64,000 bases of DNA, taken from Acanthosoma haemorrhoidale (taxonomy: Eukaryota; Arthropoda; Insecta; Hemiptera; Acanthosomatidae). Positions 45,612 through 56,024 of this stretch are shown in pieces. The notes below the pieces were generated by a model, which saw only the letters and a list, made by a program, of their open reading frames with translations, was not told where the DNA came from and made no database searches. Position 1 is the stretch's first letter. Each line of letters begins with the position of its first letter. The stretch covers positions 32,150,796 through 32,214,795 of the forward strand of contig OV884012.1 in NCBI GenBank assembly GCA_930367205.1. Reading direction: 5' to 3'. The position numbers and the translations under genes are program-made.

Positions 45612-48233
45612 TCATAATTTTTCCCCGACAGTCTGTTGCCATCGATGCGGGAGGGGTGGCGGGGTCATAGTGTTAAACACTGGATTTGTCAGGTGCTGCA
45701 ACGAGTCAAAAAACTTAATGTGTCTCCGGCGGATGAACTCACCCACCGACGGCACACCAAGCAACGGGTGCAGGTCAGCGTTCTTCAACCTCTCGAAAGA
45801 GGTGTGTCGGACCACTTTTCGCATGATTCCATTCTGGAAGTGTTGGAGACATTTGGCTGTATTGTCAGTCAAGTGGGTAAATAGTGGGGCACCGTACAGC
45901 AGAGCTGGCCGGAGGACACATTTATATATCATCAATTTAAGACGAAGCGACAGGTTAGGTGAAGTTAGCAAGTGCGATAGCCGGTAAGACCTTTGTCGTA
46001 CTTTTTCTATTTTATTACTAAAATGAGTAGAGAAATGGAGATGCCTATCCATTTTTATACCCAAATAGTGCATTGAGAAAGCTGGTGAGCTCTCTTGCCC
46101 TCCCACGCTATACGATTTTGGCAAGGATTTTTTCCCCTTTTGGAGGGAGAAGATTACGCAGTCGGTCTTCCCGGCGTTTACGCTGATGTTTAACATGCCC
46201 AGTCTGTCACTGATAACGTTACAAACTGACTCGGCGTGTGCAAGAGCTCTTTGTGCACTCATGCTGCTGCTGTAAACCGCAATATCGTCGGCGAAAGCGA
46301 TTACAGTAGCTTTCTGATAGTTTGTCCCAACAATTTCAGATGTGTACATACTGAAAAGAACCGGAGATAGAACCGCTCCTTGAGGAACTCCACAAGTCAG
46401 AGGGAATGGGTTAGAGAGGCAATCACCCACCCGTACCCTCACCGATCTGTTCTTCAAGAACGAAACCAACATGGTATATAGCTGCTCTGGGCATTCCCAG
46501 TCACAAAGCTGTCGGCACAGCATCCCGTGGGACACTGAGTCGAAAGCCTGTGTGCAGTCCAACGAGATCATAGCAGTTGCTGTATTCTTGTTGATACCAA
46601 GGGTGGCTTCCGTTTGTACCTTCACGAGCGGATGTTCTGTACTCAGATGAGCCTGAAAACCTGTCTGCTCATACGGAATGATAGCATTTTCCGAACAGAA
46701 CCCCTTCAGGTAGTTTAGTATTATCTTTTCGAGAATCTTCCCCATGTGAGGGAGAAGACTGATCGGGCGATAGTGGACTGGGTGGTCGCCTCTCTTTGTG
46801 GGCTTGCGCAGCGGGAACAAGATAGCTTGTTTCCACGCTGTCGGGAAGTATCGCAACCTGATACATGAATTGTACAGGTTAACAAGTTGGGCAATCCCTC
46901 TCCTCGGCAGCTGTTTCAGCAATACCGTTTGTATCCCGTCGCCCCCTGGTGCTCGGTTTCCCTGACACCGGCGAAGAATCGCCTTAAGCTGCTTCGGGGA
47001 GACAAACATATAGTTCTGACCTGTCCTCAGCTGCTGAGGTTCGTGGTAGTTACCTGTCCTAGCGGTGTTGTCTGCGGTATAGTGGTCGGCCAATATTTTA
47101 GCCTGTTCTTCCGATGTGTACAGGGTGTCTCCGTCATGAAGACGGACACCTGAGTCCTTCTTGGTAGTAGTCTTTAGGAGCTTCCAAAACTTACGGAAAT
47201 CGCCATGTAAGCCATGAAGCCGTTCGTGCCACGTTGCCGTCTTCCAATTCCTCATCAAGCCACGAATTTGTGTTGTAAGAGAGTTTACAACTTTCTTGGC
47301 CTGACGATTCCTTGTTCTATACCAGTTATTTTTCCAATTATTGCGTAATGCAATAAGTCGAAGAATATGGTCTGGTGGTTTTTGTAGCATGGGTGGCTTC
47401 GGGCTAAACTTTGGGACAGCTGTGTTAGCTGCATCGACGATAACCTCGGTCAGGAAAACTACCTGTCGATCCACTTCCTCTGTACTGCGGAGAACAGGAA
47501 CCGTATGCAATTGGTGGTAAAGTTGTGATCGATATAGGTCCCAGTCAGCCCGACGATAGTCGTACTTCGTGGGACGCGGGATCACAACTCTACCGTCAAT
47601 GGAATACAATACTGGTAGGTGGTCGGTCGTTACTAGGTCCAGGGTCTCACAATTGTTTATCCTGTGTGGCTGTTTTGTGAGTAAAAGATCTAGGGTGGAG
47701 GTTTGTGCGCTGTTACCTCTATGGCGAAAGGTGTGGTTCTGAGGGTGAACGACAGTAAAGGGCGCCTTTACCAAGGCTCTCCCCGCTGGGTTGGCGGTGG
47801 CATTATTCCACAAGGTATGCCGCGCATTTAAGTCTCCGACAACCCAGTGGTTATTTCTCTTGGCACACTCTTTAATAAGAGCTGAGAACTCTTGGAGAGA
47901 CGCCCTCGGTCTCTTATACATGGCGGTGAGATAAATGGGTGTCCCTAAATTTATTTTCACCGTCAAGTGGTGGAGCCTGACATTAAATGTATTCAGTGGC
48001 GGATCCACTTTCATCCATGTGATGCCGTGCCGTATAGCCACCAGAACTCCACCGTAGCCATCGGTCCGTTCGATGACAACAGAGTAGCCCTGTAGCCTTA
48101 CGTTCTGGTTCACAATTCTCGTATCCGTTAGCACGACGATATCCGGTGTGGAGATCGCTATTAGCGCCTCCACTTCTTCAAGTATAGTCATCAGACCGTC
48201 AACGTTGAAGTTAAGTATCTTGTACTTACCCAT
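45612..48233 (-). CDS. Family A ORF2: endonuclease-reverse transcriptase
   Basis: 873-residue ORF2 with an APE-type endonuclease followed by reverse transcriptase. It nicks target DNA and copies the element RNA by target-primed reverse transcription. Endonuclease landmarks: N-F-N-V-D-G (8-13), GDLNARH (133-139; D134, N136), LDLLL (181-185) and TDH (203-205). The usual ET glutamate is replaced by aspartate in 'LTDTR' (D37). RT landmarks: A-P-G-G-D-G (428-433), HYRPISLLP (487-495), motif A SLDCTQAFDS (D559), GVPQG (615-619), FADD (647-650) and YLGIKMD (723-729). The C-terminal ~150 residues are conserved in all family copies. The frame has no stop or frameshift. ATG at 48233 overlaps the ORF1 stop as ATGGGTAA. 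The domain order and GVPQG/FADD forms fit the Jockey clade. Confidence 0.95.
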   Translation of the reverse strand: MGKYKILNFNVDGLMTILEEVEALIAISTPDIVVLTDTRIVNQNVRLQGYSVVIERTDGYGGVLVAIRHGITWMKVDPPLNTFNVRLHHLTVKINLGTPIYLTAMYKRPRASLQEFSALIKECAKRNNHWVVGDLNARHTLWNNATANPAGRALVKAPFTVVHPQNHTFRHRGNSAQTSTLDLLLTKQPHRINNCETLDLVTTDHLPVLYSIDGRVVIPRPTKYDYRRADWDLYRSQLYHQLHTVPVLRSTEEVDRQVVFLTEVIVDAANTAVPKFSPKPPMLQKPPDHILRLIALRNNWKNNWYRTRNRQAKKVVNSLTTQIRGLMRNWKTATWHERLHGLHGDFRKFWKLLKTTTKKDSGVRLHDGDTLYTSEEQAKILADHYTADNTARTGNYHEPQQLRTGQNYMFVSPKQLKAILRRCQGNRAPGGDGIQTVLLKQLPRRGIAQLVNLYNSCIRLRYFPTAWKQAILFPLRKPTKRGDHPVHYRPISLLPHMGKILEKIILNYLKGFCSENAIIPYEQTGFQAHLSTEHPLVKVQTEATLGINKNTATAMISLDCTQAFDSVSHGMLCRQLCDWECPEQLYTMLVSFLKNRSVRVRVGDCLSNPFPLTCGVPQGAVLSPVLFSMYTSEIVGTNYQKATVIAFADDIAVYSSSMSAQRALAHAESVCNVISDRLGMLNISVNAGKTDCVIFSLQKGKKSLPKSYSVGGQESSPAFSMHYLGIKMDRHLHFSTHFSNKIEKVRQRSYRLSHLLTSPNLSLRLKLMIYKCVLRPALLYGAPLFTHLTDNTAKCLQHFQNGIMRKVVRHTSFERLKNADLHPLLGVPSVGEFIRRRHIKFFDSLQHLTNPVFNTMTPPPLPHRWQQTVGEKL

Positions 48234-49593
48234 GGCGTGCTAATTGAGCAAATACGGTCTGTAGTCCGGACATAAATTCCCTGATCATGGTCTCAAGAAT
48301 CGAGAACCAGGGCGGAAGGCCAGGGGTGTCACGTCTTGATGACGTTGCAGAGGCGACTTCTGCGTACGTCGCTCCTGCTGTGAAGTTCGGTGTGGTGGTG
48401 GGCGGCTGTTGGTTACTGCTCCTAGGCTGCTGGCGTTGGTGGACTGGCGGTGCTTTCCCCGTCTGCTTCTGCTTCTTCTTCTGGTCCGCGGCGTCTTGTA
48501 GCTTTACACGGTAGGGGCACGCTCTGTACGAGGCTACGTGAGGTCCCCCACAGTTTGAGCACTTTGCTTCTTGTGCCTTGTCACATTGAGCTGATGCGTG
48601 TTCTTGCGAGCAACGTACACAGACGACTTTTTGGCCACAGTGGTTTTTAGTGTGACCAAACTCCTGGCACCTGTGGCATTGTGGCATGCCCTTTTGTTGT
48701 ATATAGGGTACTACCCTAAAAAGGACATAATTTATACTTCGAATTTTCCGAAGGTCCTCTATTTTTGTAGTCGGCGCCACCGTTACTAAGATCGGTGAGA
48801 TCTCGGTTTTCATGCCATGGGAGTCCGTCTTTCGGAGGCGCCAGACATCCAATACCCCCGGGGCAGTTTTTAAAGTTTCTGTTATTATTGTGATATCCTC
48901 ACTTACATCGATGCCCATAATTAAGAACTTTTTTAACCTTTGGCCACCTCTTGGGGCATAGGTGTGGTGTGGAGTGTTCTCTTTTTTCAGGGCAGATATT
49001 GTTTTTTGTCGATCAGTCTCGCTATCGAAAAACAGCCTGACCCCCTTATGAAAGGGCCGAAAAGAGTACGCAGAAACACCAATATGCGCCAACCTCGCTC
49101 TGGTGGTAGAGGGTGGCTCTGGTACAGTTATGACGACCGGTGGAGGTTTTTTCACAGGGTGGTTGTCTTGCGTGCTAGGACCCGATGTAGGTTTAGGTTT
49201 GGGAAGTAGGTCGTACCTATTGCTTACGACCACTCCCTGGGTAGGTTTCGGCCGCACCACCCTAGCGGCTTTTTTCTTGGGGACAGGCACAAATCCGGTG
49301 GATTCTGATTCCACTGGTGTAGGGGAAGCCTGGCGGGTGCGTTTGCGAACCGCTGTATGCACTTCCATGTTCAGCGGTGTAGCGTGCCTATGCCCGTGCA
49401 TACGACTGTACCCCTCGGTAAGCCCTGCTGGTCTGTTTATTCCAGTGCAGTGATCGGAATGGGGCACCGACCCCCTTCCCGGTGAAACTGCACTGGTATG
49501 TGGCCCTGTGGAATAGAATTGATTAGTTGTTACCTGGCCCGTGCTGTCCAGCGACGGGGTTTGTTGTTCCGCAGTTTTTAGTACTGGCAGCAA
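48226..49593 (-). CDS. Family A ORF1: Gag-like nucleic-acid-binding protein
   Basis: A Gag-like chaperone expected to package element RNA with ORF2 protein. Numbering is from a non-ATG (TTG) codon at 49593. The frame remains open upstream to an in-frame TAG at 49636-49638, and coding-like codons continue beyond that stop, so the true N-terminus is lost or the stop is a mutation. Residues 1-160 are low-complexity, basic and Pro-rich. About 165-300 fits the RNA-binding/pre-zinc-knuckle region of insect Jockey Gags. Three CCHC knuckles follow: C306-C319 (CX2CX4HX4C), C325-C337 (CX2CX3HX4C) and C345-C359 (CX2CX3HX5C). A Lys/Gln-rich linker and a hydrophobic C-terminus (426-452) end the protein. 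Its stop overlaps the ORF2 start by 8 nt, in a different frame. Confidence 0.9.
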   Translation of the reverse strand: MLPVLKTAEQQTPSLDSTGQVTTNQFYSTGPHTSAVSPGRGSVPHSDHCTGINRPAGLTEGYSRMHGHRHATPLNMEVHTAVRKRTRQASPTPVESESTGFVPVPKKKAARVVRPKPTQGVVVSNRYDLLPKPKPTSGPSTQDNHPVKKPPPVVITVPEPPSTTRARLAHIGVSAYSFRPFHKGVRLFFDSETDRQKTISALKKENTPHHTYAPRGGQRLKKFLIMGIDVSEDITIITETLKTAPGVLDVWRLRKTDSHGMKTEISPILVTVAPTTKIEDLRKIRSINYVLFRVVPYIQQKGMPQCHRCQEFGHTKNHCGQKVVCVRCSQEHASAQCDKAQEAKCSNCGGPHVASYRACPYRVKLQDAADQKKKQKQTGKAPPVHQRQQPRSSNQQPPTTTPNFTAGATYAEVASATSSRRDTPGLPPWFSILETMIREFMSGLQTVFAQLARHG

Positions 49594-49924
49594 CTTATCT
49601 GTTGTTTCTTTTGCCGGTGCTAGGCCTGCTTCGTCCTACTTCTGCGATGCAGTTTTCAGGGTCAGCAGTTCACTAACTCACAAAACTTTAATAAATTATA
49701 AGACGATGAAAAGTAAATATTTTTAACTTTTCATCAATCATCATTTATTTATAACTATAATTCATTATTATTGTTTGTAGAAAGAACACAAATTGTTAAT
49801 ACGGGAATCGAGGCTATTAAATTAAATACCCTACAGAAAATTTCAGGACAGAATTGTTTTTATAACTAGAAATAAATATTCTATTGGCACTTAATCATGT
49901 TTCATGTGGACTATTATCCCAACT

Positions 49925-50390
49925 TCTTCACCTCTTCAACTCTCTTTCCTAGCCTTGCTATGTTTTAGTCCAGCCTTGTCAGAACCCACACCTTCCTAGT
50001 GGGATTCTCTGCCTTCGTCTCGCTAAAACTAGCACCTCCTTGGGAGAGCCTTCTTCCTCGCGGACGACGGTCGCCGTGGCCCTACAAACTTTACCTAGTA
50101 GCGTCTCTCCCAGCGATCCAGTCTGCCTCTCTCCGGTTCACACTCACCTTTGGGATCCGGACGGTTTTTGCCTACCCTTAGATACCGAGTGTAAATTCGT
50201 GGTCATTCCAAAACCACATAAACTACCTATAATACCTACCCTGTACCTTTTCTCCTGAAGATAGTGAATGGTCGGGGCACACCTAAGATTTTATGGTGTC
50301 AAATCAATACGAATAAAGCTGCCCGCTGACTAGGCCACAGGGGTCGAAGACACCCTAGCCCGCGGTGGGCGCCCGCCTACTATCCCGACA
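49925..50390 (-). mobile_element. Diverged partial LTR (copy 3), inverted
   Basis: The minus strand begins TGTCGGGATAG at 50390 and shares with the other two LTRs the middle section. That section includes GTGCCCCGACCATTCACTAT, the 'gaatgaccacgaattta' and 'cactcggtatct' segments, and GGACTAAAACATAGC-AGGCTAGG (down to about 49,925). Its first ~110 bases differ entirely from copies 1 and 2, and the 3' third of the LTR is missing. It is therefore a subfamily variant truncated at its 3' end. The flank shows no duplication to test. Confidence 0.75.
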
Positions 50391-51479
50391 TGGATAAAAA
50401 TATTTTTCATGCTGACATAAAATCAAATTGACCTCCAAGGGTGAGGTTTTTAGTGTTCTGTATCACCTGACTCTTAGACCTAGATTGTAACTAATTATGT
50501 AGTCAGTCTTAGTATGACTCAATTTACAGGCAGAAAAGGATCCAACATTGGTGGTTGGCAGCTAGTGAATAAATTATTAGATCCAAACTCAAGGAGGAAA
50601 CAATTACACTTACCAGAGAATTATTAGAAAATGAATGAGAGGAAGTAATATATTTTACATATTTCAGAGTCACGTACGGCTCATTTATCGCACGAATTAT
50701 GTGCCACCTTTGCCGGAGGTTTGTCACAGGAAGTCGTAAATAGAGAATTTCGCCAATGTAGAAGTATGTTTGTCATGTTCTGTAAATAGATAACTAATAT
50801 AATAGTAGGACGTGACAGGAAGAACAAGAAAATATAACATGAAATAATAATAAAAACAACTATAAATAGTATGGTTAGGTTATCTAGATGAAACGGCAAT
50901 CTTTTGACTCAGCTATCATGCAATGAATGACTCATCTGTCGGACTATTGCATTGTATCCGGGATGGAGATCTGCAGATCGGAAATATTAGCTTTAATAAT
51001 AGAGGCCAAGTAAATTACTTTGAGGCAATTGAGAAAAAAAAACCTTCAGCATTAGACCATTTAAAAGATTTTGAAGGAATTTCTATTTGCATTGTTAGAT
51101 TTCTGTTATATTCCTAGTGAAATATAATATAATTGCTATATTCATGATATTAATTGACGGAGTGGTGCTGAACCTTTAATGTGAATATAAAATAAAAAGA
51201 AATCACATTAATAAACGGAGGATAAATTGAAAAAAATAATCGTATCGAGGTACATGACGCAGAACGGCACGAATAAGGTCTGGCTAAACCCCTTGGTAAA
51301 ATATATCAACAATCCGGTAAACATGCGATATAACCGATTATGTCTGTGAACATAATCCATCATAACATAAAACCAATCAATCCATCGCTAATATATTTCC
51401 CCAGGTTCAGTTCATTCCCAACCGTCGCAATAACTCATATATTATTAATTCATACATTGAAACTGTGTATCAATTGCGT

Positions 51480-51482
<3 letters not shown>
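50391..51482. other. AT-rich sequence, no supported gene
   Basis: A frame at 50923-51117 has coding-like composition (for example 'LHCIRDGDLQIGNISFNNRG' and 'KKPSALDHLKDFEGI'). It lacks a recognised family, splice sites are not convincing, and I do not call it. Confidence 0.35.

Positions 51483-51539
<57 letters not shown>
51483..51539. repeat. (AT)n microsatellite
   Basis: About 28 uninterrupted AT units. A short (GA)8 run follows at 51622-51638. Confidence 0.95.
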
Positions 51540-51541
<2 letters not shown>

Positions 51542-51889
51542 ATACTCTGAAATATTGAAATCCAGTCGACAATATACATTTTTTTCAATTTATCTTTTTG
51601 AACTAACAATTAAAACTGTGTGAGAGAGAGAGAGAGAGTTTCTGTATACTTAACAGAGTTAAGATAATGAATCTTTTGATTTAATAAATGATAATTTAGC
51701 ATATAGGTCAAATAAATACGAAATCTGCTGTCGGCAGGGTTGATTTTAGAAGATATATATCAATTCATGCCCAAGTTGTTAACAAAGAATAATTTTCACT
51801 ACAGGACGTAGGTGCAGATAATTATTCAAAGGCAAAATGTGTCGTTAGGGGATTGTGGATTCATCATTCCACTTTAATCATTTACAGGT
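51540..51889. other. AT-rich sequence, no gene seen
   Basis: Contains the (GA)8 run; nothing else supported. Confidence 0.5.
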
Positions 51890-52350
51890 GGCGCTCCACC
51901 TACACCTGCGACGGCCGTCATTATGAGTTTTATTTCCCAAAGTACCAAAACGTCAGGGCAGGCAGTGTCTACATTCCTCATTAGCTGGCCTTAGTTTTTT
52001 CTCGGCCACTTGGCTAGGTCCCGTTCTATCTACAGCTTGGGGCCACAGCAGTCCTTCACAGGTCCATATCAGGGTTTGAGCTATCCGAGGGAAAAAGAAA
52101 ATCGACAGAGCTAATCGATATGCCGGAAAGTCTCCGGCTATCTGCCGTTATGCTTGGAATTCAAACAGTGGTTCTCAGCCTCCACCATACAAGATCCATT
52201 AACCACACGATACCCAGACAAAGAGTTCCTGGTTCGGTCCATTTGTCTTCGGATATGAGCTGGGACAATTAGTTGTCTAAGAGCTATGCCCCTCCCTCTA
52301 GTATGTCTAACACTTGATTTTGATTTCAATAAGTTTAAAACTAGCACTAA
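51890..52350. other. GC-richer block, unclassified
   Basis: About 460 bp with higher GC than its flanks, from 'ggtggcgctccacctacacc' to CCTCCCTCTAGTATGTC. The minus frame 52138-52347 contains 'RRQMDRTRNSLSGYRVVNG' but no motif that I can tie to a family. Possibly a mobile-element fragment. Confidence 0.35.
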
Positions 52351-54815
52351 TGTGGACCTGTCTGCCCTACCTGTGGATTACCATTTAACAAATATTATTA
52401 TTAGTCACTATCACAGAATTTATTATATGAACCATCCTAGATAAGCAGTAGCAACACATTTTTGTGTCACTCCATAATATATATGGTATTAATATTTCTT
52501 ATTAGATTTCGTTTCCCCAATAATAAATAAAATATTCTGATTAATTCTGATTCTATCAATTTCATATGATATTTATTTAATGGTAAGTCTGGCATGGCCG
52601 TGTTGACCACTGGTAGACTATTAGGGACTGCTGATTCAAGTACTGTAACCGGCTGCTGTAGTGATTTTGTTGTGTAACAATTCGAAACTAGGGTATCTGT
52701 GCTGTTTATGGCATCTCTATTGTTCTGTATCACTAAACAGCCTTCTTAGTAATGAATTGCCCGCGAACACCATTTCCTTGGGGACGGATCAATGACCAAT
52801 CAATATTTACTTCGCTTTTTATTGGATCCCAAGTAAAAGACGTTAGCTAAGGCATTATTAATCCTGGATATTTTGCAAATGAAGAAAGGAAAATTCACTG
52901 AGCGTTAAATAATTTGCTTCATTTCATATCCTAACCACTAATCAACACGATCGTCATAAAAAATTAATGATTTACAATCCTATCTTATAAATTAAAATTT
53001 GATCTTTAGATAATATAAAATGAACATTATAATGATTTTTTTAGTTCAAGTTTACGATGTGTGCTCAAATTGTACATTTTATACTCGAGTGAATTCTTTG
53101 GATTTAGGAAACAAGTATTTAGGATTTCGTTGGTATTTTTGAAATCTAGATACCATTATAATCTAAAATTTGTCAGTCCAATAATTGATTGACGAAATTC
53201 ACCCTATTAAATTAATAGCCAACAACATCATGACATAAAACGGAGTCATTGGTTCGTGTGCTAGGGCAAAAGTGGACATCTTTCGAAATATCGAAAACAT
53301 GATTAATGTTAACTAGTTGTTATTCAAACAAAACTTTCTAAAATTTTGAGTAGGAGTTTGAAGTAAAAATCTTTACTCCCCGATTAACTAATATTTAATT
53401 GTTCTTACTGACTGTATTTTAAAGAATCTGCAAAATTTCCCTAGTATCAGCCAATTCCCTGATGCAAGCAAACAGTATATCAATACTGAATTTGATAAAA
53501 ATCTAAAATTTCTTTTCATAGGTTTTTATAATGAAGTATCGGTCATTTTCGTTCTACAGTATGTTTAAGTTTTGTAATTTTTCCTTTTTCTTAAATCTTT
53601 TCATGATATTTATTGCGTTATTAAAGTACATATGCACCCCGCTCGTGTTAAGCTATGTAAAAATGCTGGTCTTTAATGTTTCCAGGTGAAATAATATGTT
53701 AATCTCATATCTACAACATGGGTTTCCCGTGTTTCAAGATTGTAATTATAGCTTTAAAAAAAAATAATCAATTTTATCTTTCCGATTTGAATAAAGAGCA
53801 GTGCTTAGCTGTAGTAGGGCACGTGCTGGTCGAAAGTTGAGGCACCTAACTGCCAAATTATAGAGCGTAGTCCGTTATCACTGGCTCACCATCAGTGGGG
53901 GTCTCATAGCGCTTCGGGCGGACGGCTATCTGTCACTTATATGGCGCTTGCGGATCCTGTTTTCGTTATTCATATAACTTTACATAATCCTTAAAAATTT
54001 CATCAAGAGCCTATAACTTCAGCACAAGCATAAATCCACTTACGCACTATACTTGTTTAACGGCTTCTCTAAGTTATTAGGGCCGGGGATGTGCTTAATG
54101 AGACATACGTTTTCTTATACTGAAGTTTTTAAAAGGTAAGTGAGAAATTAAATCTCACTCTGAGGTCCCATTTGATAATGCTACGACATGAAAAATACAC
54201 ATACACGACAATGAAGTGTCATTAACAATTCTATTAATTGTATGTGTAAAATACTTGCTTTTTACCTTTAGTTCCCGATTGAATTTAAGTTCTTAACCTC
54301 TCGATACCTTTTAGGGCTAAAGTCCTATAAACTAAAACTAAACGCCTAGAAACTCGTTGTCTCATTAAAAGTGAATTTGCCCCCATTTAGATGATTTGTG
54401 ACCTCAAAATTTCAATTTGTGATCTTGAGACATGAAAATAAAATCAACCTTGTGAAAAGTAACGTAGTTTCATTAATTATTCAATCCATTGATTGGTAGT
54501 TACAAAAATTAAAGTTGAGATAAAGTTTGTACACGATTGAATAGAAAGTGCAGAAAATGCAGGACAAAAAGTACACGATACTGATCCCGTCTTTTATCAA
54601 GTGCTGATCAGACCTCTCATATGGTATCCTAATGAATGACATATATAAATATTTATTTTTTCATTAAAAATTAATTAATTAATCACGTTTTATGAAGACG
54701 ACAGTACTTACCAGTTTGTTACAATATCAAAAAAGAACTCTCGATTAAACACAGGAGTCACGAATATCAGAACAGAAAGACAGTCAGCCACTGAGAAAGT
54801 AGGGCAGGATGACTC
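52351..54815. other. AT-rich sequence, no gene seen
   Basis: Short frames only. 53,800-53,970 is slightly GC-richer with no recognised identity. Confidence 0.5.
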
Positions 54816-54829
54816 GGGGGGGGGGGGGG
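54816..54829. repeat. 14-G homopolymer
   Basis: Run of G in an AT-rich context; likely unstable in length and prone to sequencing error. Confidence 0.9.
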
Positions 54830-55870
54830 CTGTAATGTAGATTCAAATAATTTTCATTTAAATTATTTGAGTTAATGAACGAAAAAACAACTTAAAGCGC
54901 CTGCAATAAAAATAAAACAGTAAAGCTACATTAGCAATTTCTAATAAAGAACCTTAAAAAGAGGAACAATTATAATTCGATCTGAGGAAGGCAAACCTTA
55001 GAAAGGCGTGCCGGAAGCACTTTTAGACAGGGTCCTGGAAGAGGCATATTCAGGAATATTTTCTAGATGATGGATGGATGGATAACCTCTCTCAAGGGGA
55101 CTATACTAGGGAAGTTTTTTAGCCAACAGTGTCTAAAAGGCTTGGAACAGGGTCCCACCAGGCAAGGTTTAAAGGTCATAAAATATTTCATGCTAGCTTA
55201 TATAGGTTGAGAAAAGTCCAAACCCTCTACGTTCACGATCTGGAATCCCGTACGCTGTGGGTTATGTTGCTATAGACTGTGTTGAACAGGACCAGTTAAG
55301 AAGTTAAAACTTACCTGAAATTCCTCTCATGCTGGAAAAATATCTCAAGGCTTTCATGGTTCCAGAACCTCACTCTGTTACATGCTATAAGAAAAAGCAG
55401 GAGTTTTGACAAGAATATATGATTTGTGCTATCATATATATATGTGGGTGTGTCCGTGTGCCAGAGCTACATAAATTAAGGCTTAAAGTTTATATAAGGA
55501 AAAATAAATTTAATATTGAGTAGTTTAGCTGTGATCAGAGAAATCATGTAAGAGAAATGCACCTTTTGGGTAATATTTTTTTCTCGTTAAATCATTTCTT
55601 GTTCGTTACGGTGAGGACACATACATGAAAAATGCAAAACCTCCGCATTTATTTGGATGTAATACCTCCATTTCGAAATTAGCAATGAAGTAGCAAGCAT
55701 GATGACCAATCCACGACTTTTAACGTGTTATATTTATTCAAAATGAAATGCTTGGATTAGACATTGTTTCAGTTTGTCAAGAGTATGTTAGTAAATAAAC
55801 ACTAGTCAGCCTAAGACCTTCAGAAGCACCAAATAAAACAAAAATAAAAACAGATAACTAGTGGACTGGA
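54830..55870. other. Unassigned sequence
   Basis: 54,980-55,200 has mildly coding-like composition without an open frame. A (TA)n tract lies at about 55,432-55,442. No gene called. Confidence 0.4.
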
Positions 55871-55889
55871 AGAAGAAGTGAGATATATG

Positions 55890-56016
55890 TGACGGGAGCT
55901 GAGCCACCGACTCCCGACTATTCTCATCACCGACTGCCGCCTTCATGTCAGCACATTCCTTACAGACCAGCTCGTCCATTCTCTTGTCCACAGCTTCGGC
56001 CCCTGACCTTAGCCTG
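55890..56016 (-). CDS. Candidate small exon, unidentified
   Basis: A short GC-richer minus-strand block encodes 'RSGAEAVDKRMDELVCKECA' and 'DMKAAVGDENSRESVAQLP'. This is a charged, helix-like composition unlike the surrounding DNA. An acceptor-like AATAACAG precedes it (about 56,017-56,024). A convincing donor at the other end is lacking, and past about 55,890 the frame degenerates into Phe-rich sequence. I do not recognise a family. It may equally be a remnant of a retroelement Gag. Confidence 0.25.
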
Positions 56017-56024
56017 TTATTTCC

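Larger units (their letters stand above)
45289..49745 (-). mobile_element. Near-complete Jockey-type non-LTR retrotransposon (family A)
   Basis: The most complete of the family A copies. In element order (right to left) it has an AT-rich 5' end, ORF1, ORF2, a 3' UTR of about 250 nt and a 63-nt T run (45298-45360) representing the poly(A) tail. Family-like sequence is certain to about 49,680. A 10-bp direct repeat ATTTATAACT at 45289-45298 and 49746-49755 may be the target-site duplication; if so the 5' UTR extends to 49,745. The AT-rich repeat could also be chance. The homopolymer length and the intact ORF2 indicate a recent insertion. Its 3' UTR matches all shorter copies in the window. Confidence 0.9.

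Noticed and set aside
45535..45987. Plus-strand frame of 150 aa, also seen as 1011-1430, 6682-7155 and 11941-12186
   Set aside because: Antisense shadow of the conserved ORF2 C-terminus. It recurs because the element recurs, not because the antisense is a gene.
48287..48514. Plus-strand frames across 48.2-49.5 kb
   Set aside because: Shadows opposite ORF1; that strand's Gag with three zinc knuckles explains the sequence.
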